NCBI GenBank assembly: GCA_937864895.1
Contig: CALMDF010000001.1
Location: 1-8,964 of the forward strand
DNA: 8,964 bases
Reading direction: 5' to 3'
Source of the DNA: an uncultured Holophagales bacterium
GTDB lineage: Bacteria; Acidobacteriota; Thermoanaerobaculia; UBA5066
The notes under the pieces are model-generated. The model was not told where the DNA came from, did not search any database, and saw only the letters and a list, made by a program, of their open reading frames with translations. The position numbers and the translations under genes were made by a program. Of the stretch, positions 6,295 through 8,964 are shown piece after piece. Each line of letters starts with the position of its first letter. Positions within the stretch are counted from its first letter, which is position 1.

Positions 6295-8178
6295 TCAGGC
6301 CACCCCCTCGCTCGTCCACCCCTCGGCGGTCAGGCCGAGGGAAATGAGCGACTCGGCGAGGCGGCGGGCCGACTCGACGTCCATCCCGGGCGTGTCGAGG
6401 TAACGCGCCGTCACCGACTCCTCGCGCGCCGCGTCGCGCAGCGGGACCCCGGCGGCGCGCTTGGCGTCGGCGACGCGCCGGCAGAGCTCGAGGCGGCGCG
6501 CGACGAGGCGCCCGATCTCGCGGTCCACCGAGTCGATCGCCGTCCGGACGCGTTCGATCGAGGGCGTCGCGCCCGGGAGGAGGCCGAACTCGTCGCAGAG
6601 CCGCTCGAGGTCCTCCGGGAGGAGGGCCTGCGGGCCGTCGCACCACGCCGACTCGGGGGCGTCGTGGACCTCGACGATGAGGCCGTCGACCCCGGCGCCC
6701 CAGGCCGCGCGGGAGAGGCCCGGGACGAGCTCCTTGCGGCCCGAGGCGTGGGACGGGTCGGCGAGGAGGGGAAGGTGCGTCAGCTGGCGCGCCGCGAGGA
6801 GGCCGCCCAGGTCGAGCGTGCCGCGCGTCGCGTTCTCGAACGTCCGGATCCCGCGCTCGCAGAGCATCACGCCCTCGCACCCCGCGTCGAGGAGGTACTC
6901 GGCCGAGGAGAGCCACTCGTCCACGGTCGTCCCGAAGCCCCGCTTCAGGAGGACCGGCCGGCCCGCGGCCCCCGCTTCCTTGAGGAGGTCGTAGTTCTGG
7001 CAGTTGCGGGCGCCGATCTGGAGGACGTCCGCGAGCTCGGCCACCGGTCCCACCTGGGCGGGCGCCATGACCTCCGTGACGATCGGGAGCCCGACGCCGT
7101 CGCCGGCAGCCTTCAGCCAGCGCAGGGCGAGGAGCCCGTGCCCCTGGAACGAGTAGGGCGACGTCCGCGGCTTGAAGACGCCCCCCCGGAGCGCCGTCGC
7201 TCCCGCGCGGGCGACCGCCTTCGCGAGGCGGCCCACCTGCTCCTCCGACTCCACCGTGCACGGCCCGGCGATCACCGCCCGCGCCCCGCCGCCCACCTGG
7301 AACCCGCCGATCGAGACGATCGTCGGCTCTCGCCGCTCGGTCGCGCGGGGGAGGCTCGCGACCCTTGGACGGCCTGCGGGCCCCGGCGCCGGCCCGAGCC
7401 AGGGGTCCTTCACGCCTGCCTCCCGGACCGCCGCCGTGACGGCCGGGACGAGGCGGTCGGGGACGACGGCGAAGGACCTCCCGTCGCCGGCCGGCAGGAG
7501 CTCGAGCCCCGCCTGCCGCAGGTGCACCTCGAGGCGCCCCGTCGCCACGTGGAGGACGCGCAGGGGGGGCTCGGTCTCGGGCGCGACCTCGCGGCCGAGC
7601 CGCCAGAAGAGGGTCCCGTTCGGCTTCACGTCGGAGACGTCCTCGAGGAGGGGGACGAGCCCCGCCTCGAGCGCCGCCTCCTCCGAGCAGACCGCGCCCC
7701 GGGGCCCGCCCGTCTCCGCGACGCGCGTGGCGGCCTGCGCCGTGTCGCCGGTCTCGAGGGGCCTCGCGCCGAGCCGCGCGAGGAGCCCCTCGCACTGCCG
7801 GAGGACCGGCGCCTGCGAGACGACCTCCTCGATCTCGTCGAGCGGAACGCCGCGCGGCGCCGCCAGGACGAGGCGCATCGCCACCTCGACCTCGCCGAGG
7901 ACGACGGGCTTCGCGCCCGCGACGACGGCCCGCCCGAGCGCCGAGAGGGCCTCGGTCACGGGCCCGATGACGCGGTCGACCGCGGGGAGGAGCGCCTCGT
8001 CGACGTCGCCCGCGGCAAGGGCCGCAAGGAGGGCCTCGAAGGTCGGAAGGGCGACGGGGCGGCCGCACCGCGCCGCCGCGCGGGCGCCGAAGGAGCCTTC
8101 CCGACCCTGGTAGCCGGCCCTCAGGATGCGTCGCTCGCCGTGCTCGTCGGCTTCGTTCGTCTCGATCCGGGTCGTCAT
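6295..8178 (-). CDS. aroF: Prephenate dehydratase-like / DAHP synthase (type I-beta) / chorismate mutase fusion
   Basis: This 627-residue protein joins enzymes of the shikimate and phenylalanine pathways. Residues 20-194 are prephenate dehydratase-like (YQGREGSFGARAA; DTAQAATRVAE; NGTLFWRL), but the PIENS-, SHPQ- and TRF-type motifs are altered. Residues 205-265 suggest a short beta-alpha-beta-beta-alpha-beta ACT or ferredoxin-like module. Residues 284-528 are DAHP synthase, condensing PEP with erythrose 4-phosphate: AGPCTVES, FKPRTSPYSFQG, QIGARNCQNYDLL, VLLKRGF and ADPSH. The metal ligands C307, H477, E503 and D514 keep the spacing of the T. maritima C102, H272, E298 and D309 set. Residues 538-612 are AroQ chorismate mutase: R545, R562, K573, D582, R585 and E586 align without gaps to E. 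coli R11, R28, K39, D48, R51 and E52. Start choice: ATG 8178 has GAGGAGG seven bases upstream; the TTG at 8217 lies in the terminator tail. A leader attenuator probably controls expression. Confidence 0.95.
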   Translation of the reverse strand: MTTRIETNEADEHGERRILRAGYQGREGSFGARAAARCGRPVALPTFEALLAALAAGDVDEALLPAVDRVIGPVTEALSALGRAVVAGAKPVVLGEVEVAMRLVLAAPRGVPLDEIEEVVSQAPVLRQCEGLLARLGARPLETGDTAQAATRVAETGGPRGAVCSEEAALEAGLVPLLEDVSDVKPNGTLFWRLGREVAPETEPPLRVLHVATGRLEVHLRQAGLELLPAGDGRSFAVVPDRLVPAVTAAVREAGVKDPWLGPAPGPAGRPRVASLPRATERREPTIVSIGGFQVGGGARAVIAGPCTVESEEQVGRLAKAVARAGATALRGGVFKPRTSPYSFQGHGLLALRWLKAAGDGVGLPIVTEVMAPAQVGPVAELADVLQIGARNCQNYDLLKEAGAAGRPVLLKRGFGTTVDEWLSSAEYLLDAGCEGVMLCERGIRTFENATRGTLDLGGLLAARQLTHLPLLADPSHASGRKELVPGLSRAAWGAGVDGLIVEVHDAPESAWCDGPQALLPEDLERLCDEFGLLPGATPSIERVRTAIDSVDREIGRLVARRLELCRRVADAKRAAGVPLRDAAREESVTARYLDTPGMDVESARRLAESLISLGLTAEGWTSEGVA

Positions 8179-8183
8179 CGGGG

Positions 8184-8190
8184 GCCTCCT
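8184..8190 (-). promoter_or_regulatory. Ribosome binding site fixing the aroF start
   Basis: GAGGAGG on the minus strand ends at 8184 and is followed by CCCCG and ATG 8178. It selects this ATG over the in-frame TTG at 8217, which sits inside the terminator tail and has no ribosome site. Confidence 0.75.
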
Positions 8191-8215
8191 CGGGGTCTCT
8201 TCCTGGACGCTCTTC

Positions 8216-8260
8216 AAAAACGAAGAAGCCCCCCTCCGCCTTCTCGGGGAGGGGGGCTTC
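8216..8260 (-). terminator. Intrinsic terminator / attenuator in the aroF leader
   Basis: Read on the minus strand, GAAGCCCCCCTCC (8260 to 8248) and GGAGGGGGGCTTC (8237 to 8225) form a perfect 13-bp stem with a 10-base loop. It is followed at once by TTCGTTTTT (8224 to 8216). This is a classic Rho-independent terminator lying 37 bases before the aroF ATG, downstream of the only plausible aroF promoter region. No T-run exists on the other side, so it works on the minus strand only. It may end read-through from the membrane-protein gene, attenuate aroF, or both. Confidence 0.85.
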
Positions 8261-8403
8261 GGGTTGCCCAGCTGTTCAGCCGTGAGCTACACGCCCACCC
8301 CTCCACCGGTCGGCGCATAAGCGCCGCCGAAGGTCGTAAAGAGGGGGAGCCCGGTGCGAACGGTCACGACGTCGAGAAAGATAACCCGGCTGTCAAGCCC
8401 CCC
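8261..8403 (-). ncRNA. Putative structured 5' leader of aroF (cis-regulatory RNA candidate)
   Basis: This gene-free stretch upstream of the terminator has ordered pairing options on the minus strand. CCCCTC (8346 to 8341) can pair with GAGGGG (8303 to 8298). The same segment, as GGAGGGG (8304 to 8298), can instead pair with CCCCTCC of the terminator's 5' arm (8254 to 8248), preventing the terminator. CACCGG (8356 to 8351) can pair with CCGGTG (8309 to 8304). Local hairpins are CGGCGC-TTAT-GCGCCG (8326 to 8311) and CGTG-TAGCT-CACG (8293 to 8281). The segment GGTGGAGGG ... GCTGAACAGCTGGGCAACC loosely recalls part of an S-box, but the rest of that fold is absent. The regulatory ligand is unknown. 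GC richness makes some chance complementarity likely. Confidence 0.45.
8368..8396 (-). promoter_or_regulatory. Candidate -35 of the aroF promoter
   Basis: A perfect TTGACA occurs on the minus strand at 8396 to 8391, just past the stop of the membrane-protein gene and upstream of the leader. No good -10 lies 16-18 bases on (the sequence there is around GACGTC), and TATCTT (8383 to 8378) is too close. Only the -35 half is therefore supported. Confidence 0.35.
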
Positions 8404-8766
8404 TCACTTCTTCCCGTCGTCGATGAGGATCCAGGAGAGGACGACCGAGACGACGGAGACGACGAGGGCGCCGAGGAACGCCGTCCAGAAGCCGTCCACG
8501 TGGAAGTCGATCCCGAAGAGCTGACCGAGCTTCGCGGTGAGGAGGATCATGACGGCATTCAGGATGAACGTGAAGAGGCCGAGCGTCAGGACGAGGAGCG
8601 GGCACGAGAGGAGCTTCAGAAGGGGGCGGACGAGCGCGTTCAGGACGCCGAAGACGAGGGCGGTGAGGACGAGCGACGTGACGCTTCCCGCCCGGATTCC
8701 CTCGAGGAGGAAGTCGGCCGCGCCGAGGGCGAGGGCGTTGATCACGACGCGCAGGATCAGCTTCAT
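8404..8766 (-). CDS. Phage holin family 4 / YvlD-like small integral membrane protein
   Basis: A 120-residue, very hydrophobic protein with four predicted membrane segments at about 4-21, 29-49, 54-77 and 93-115, ending in a polar tail (DDGKK). The central NALVRPLLKLLSCPLLVLTLG and FTFILNAVMILL are the recognisable core of the family named for phage holins and including YvlD. Chromosomal members are widespread and of unknown function, so the name does not imply prophage; no other phage gene is nearby. Start choice: ATG 8766 with AAAGGAG nine bases upstream is preferred over the in-frame TTG at 8772, only three bases from that ribosome site. It is upstream of and co-directional with aroF, separated by about 225 bp that include a terminator. 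It diverges from the last gene. Confidence 0.9.
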   Translation of the reverse strand: MKLILRVVINALALGAADFLLEGIRAGSVTSLVLTALVFGVLNALVRPLLKLLSCPLLVLTLGLFTFILNAVMILLTAKLGQLFGIDFHVDGFWTAFLGALVVSVVSVVLSWILIDDGKK

Positions 8767-8792
8767 CGGCAAGGGCTCCTTTCGGCGCCGGA

Positions 8793-8819
8793 ACGATACA
8801 CCCCGCGGCGGCGTTGACG
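8793..8819. promoter_or_regulatory. Divergent promoter region, weak matches
   Basis: On the minus strand TATCGT (8798 to 8793), preceded by TG, is a possible -10 for the membrane-protein gene; no -35 is evident. It is the same hexamer as at the fur start. On the plus strand TTGACG (8814-8819) is a possible -35 for the gene at 8863, but only a poor -10 (CACGCT, 8838-8843) follows. Confidence 0.3.
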
Positions 8820-8862
8820 CGCCGCGCCCCGCTGCGGCACGCTCCGGCCCGAGGTGACCCCC

Positions 8863-8964
8863 ATGGACCGCAAGTACCGCCAGAGCGGCTACCAGGACAA
8901 CGCCCCTTCCGCTCCGCGGGGAGATCGCGAGCCCTTCGACGACCGCCCGGCCCGCCTCGAGGGG
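8863..8964 (+). CDS. Small hypothetical protein, 3' truncated by the window end
   Basis: An ATG preceded by GAGGTGA (8851-8857) five bases upstream opens a frame running to the end of the window, giving 34 residues: MDRKYRQSGYQD followed by a polar, Arg/Asp/Pro-rich stretch. The start resembles a group of short acidobacterial hypothetical proteins that I recall beginning MDRKY and continuing into a zinc-ribbon; that recollection cannot be checked here and no zinc-binding cysteines lie within the visible part. The hydrophilic composition argues against a signal peptide or membrane segment. Function unknown. Confidence 0.65.
   Translation, partial: MDRKYRQSGYQDNAPSAPRGDREPFDDRPARLEG

Noticed and set aside
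8179..8217. TTG start 13 codons upstream of the aroF ATG
   Set aside because: It lies in the terminator's T-rich tail with no ribosome site, whereas ATG 8178 has GAGGAGG at good spacing.
8262..8300. tRNA-like string (GTGTAGCTCA) in the aroF leader, minus strand
   Set aside because: It resembles a tRNA D-arm, but there is no anticodon arm, no GTTCGA T-loop and no closing acceptor stem.
8214..8318. Leader peptide from ATG at 8318 (minus strand) with two Trp codons
   Set aside because: There is no ribosome site, the ATG lies in a hairpin loop, the Trp codons are not adjacent and the frame runs through the whole terminator. This is not convincing as a classical amino-acid leader.
8404..8766. 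Prophage remnant suggested by the holin family name
   Set aside because: This family is common on chromosomes outside prophages, and no lysin, tail, integrase or attachment site is nearby.
6664..8817. Plus-strand open frame of 717 codons opposite the aromatic fusion gene
   Set aside because: It spans an entire conserved enzyme, a terminator and a membrane-protein gene on the other strand. Its composition is low-complexity, rich in Arg, Glu, Asp and Gly.

Overview
The window is very GC-rich and densely coded, with short or overlapping gene junctions and no mobile element, CRISPR array, tRNA or rRNA. The gene types are bacterial chromosomal housekeeping and envelope functions. Two hints point to Acidobacteriota: the helical C-terminal block of the first gene and the N-terminus of the last gene (MDRKYRQSGYQD). 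Both rest on memory of similar proteins, so the assignment is tentative.

Layout. A 5'-truncated plus-strand gene (1-1626) encodes a GAF-like domain, a long Pro/Ala linker and a conserved-looking helical tail. Its stop overlaps the probable start of an exported Slt-type lytic transglycosylase (about 1623-3878). That gene converges on, and overlaps by 17 bp, a minus-strand pair: a Fur-family metalloregulator (5297-5767) followed 10 bp later by a class I photolyase (3862-5286). Divergent from fur is a YjbQ/UPF0047 gene (5863-6282). The fur/yjbQ gap holds a 9-bp inverted repeat between two candidate promoters, and fur looks leaderless. Converging on yjbQ with a 12-bp gap is a large minus-strand aromatic-pathway fusion (6295-8178). 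Its roughly 220-bp leader carries a textbook intrinsic terminator and upstream segments that can pair alternatively. Further right are a four-helix membrane protein of the phage-holin-4 / YvlD family (8404-8766, minus) and the start of a small divergent plus-strand gene (8863 to the window end).

The most notable item is the aromatic enzyme. It is one polypeptide with, in order, a prephenate dehydratase-like domain, a short ACT/ferredoxin-like segment, a type I-beta DAHP synthase and an AroQ chorismate mutase. The DAHP synthase metal ligands keep the Thermotoga maritima spacing and the mutase active-site residues align gaplessly with the E. coli enzyme. The dehydratase domain, by contrast, has lost most of its catalytic signatures. 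I infer that it has become a sensor, perhaps for prephenate or phenylalanine. Together with the attenuator-like leader, this suggests that pathway entry is controlled both transcriptionally and allosterically at one locus. The other genes serve wall turnover, metal or peroxide regulation, and light-driven DNA repair.
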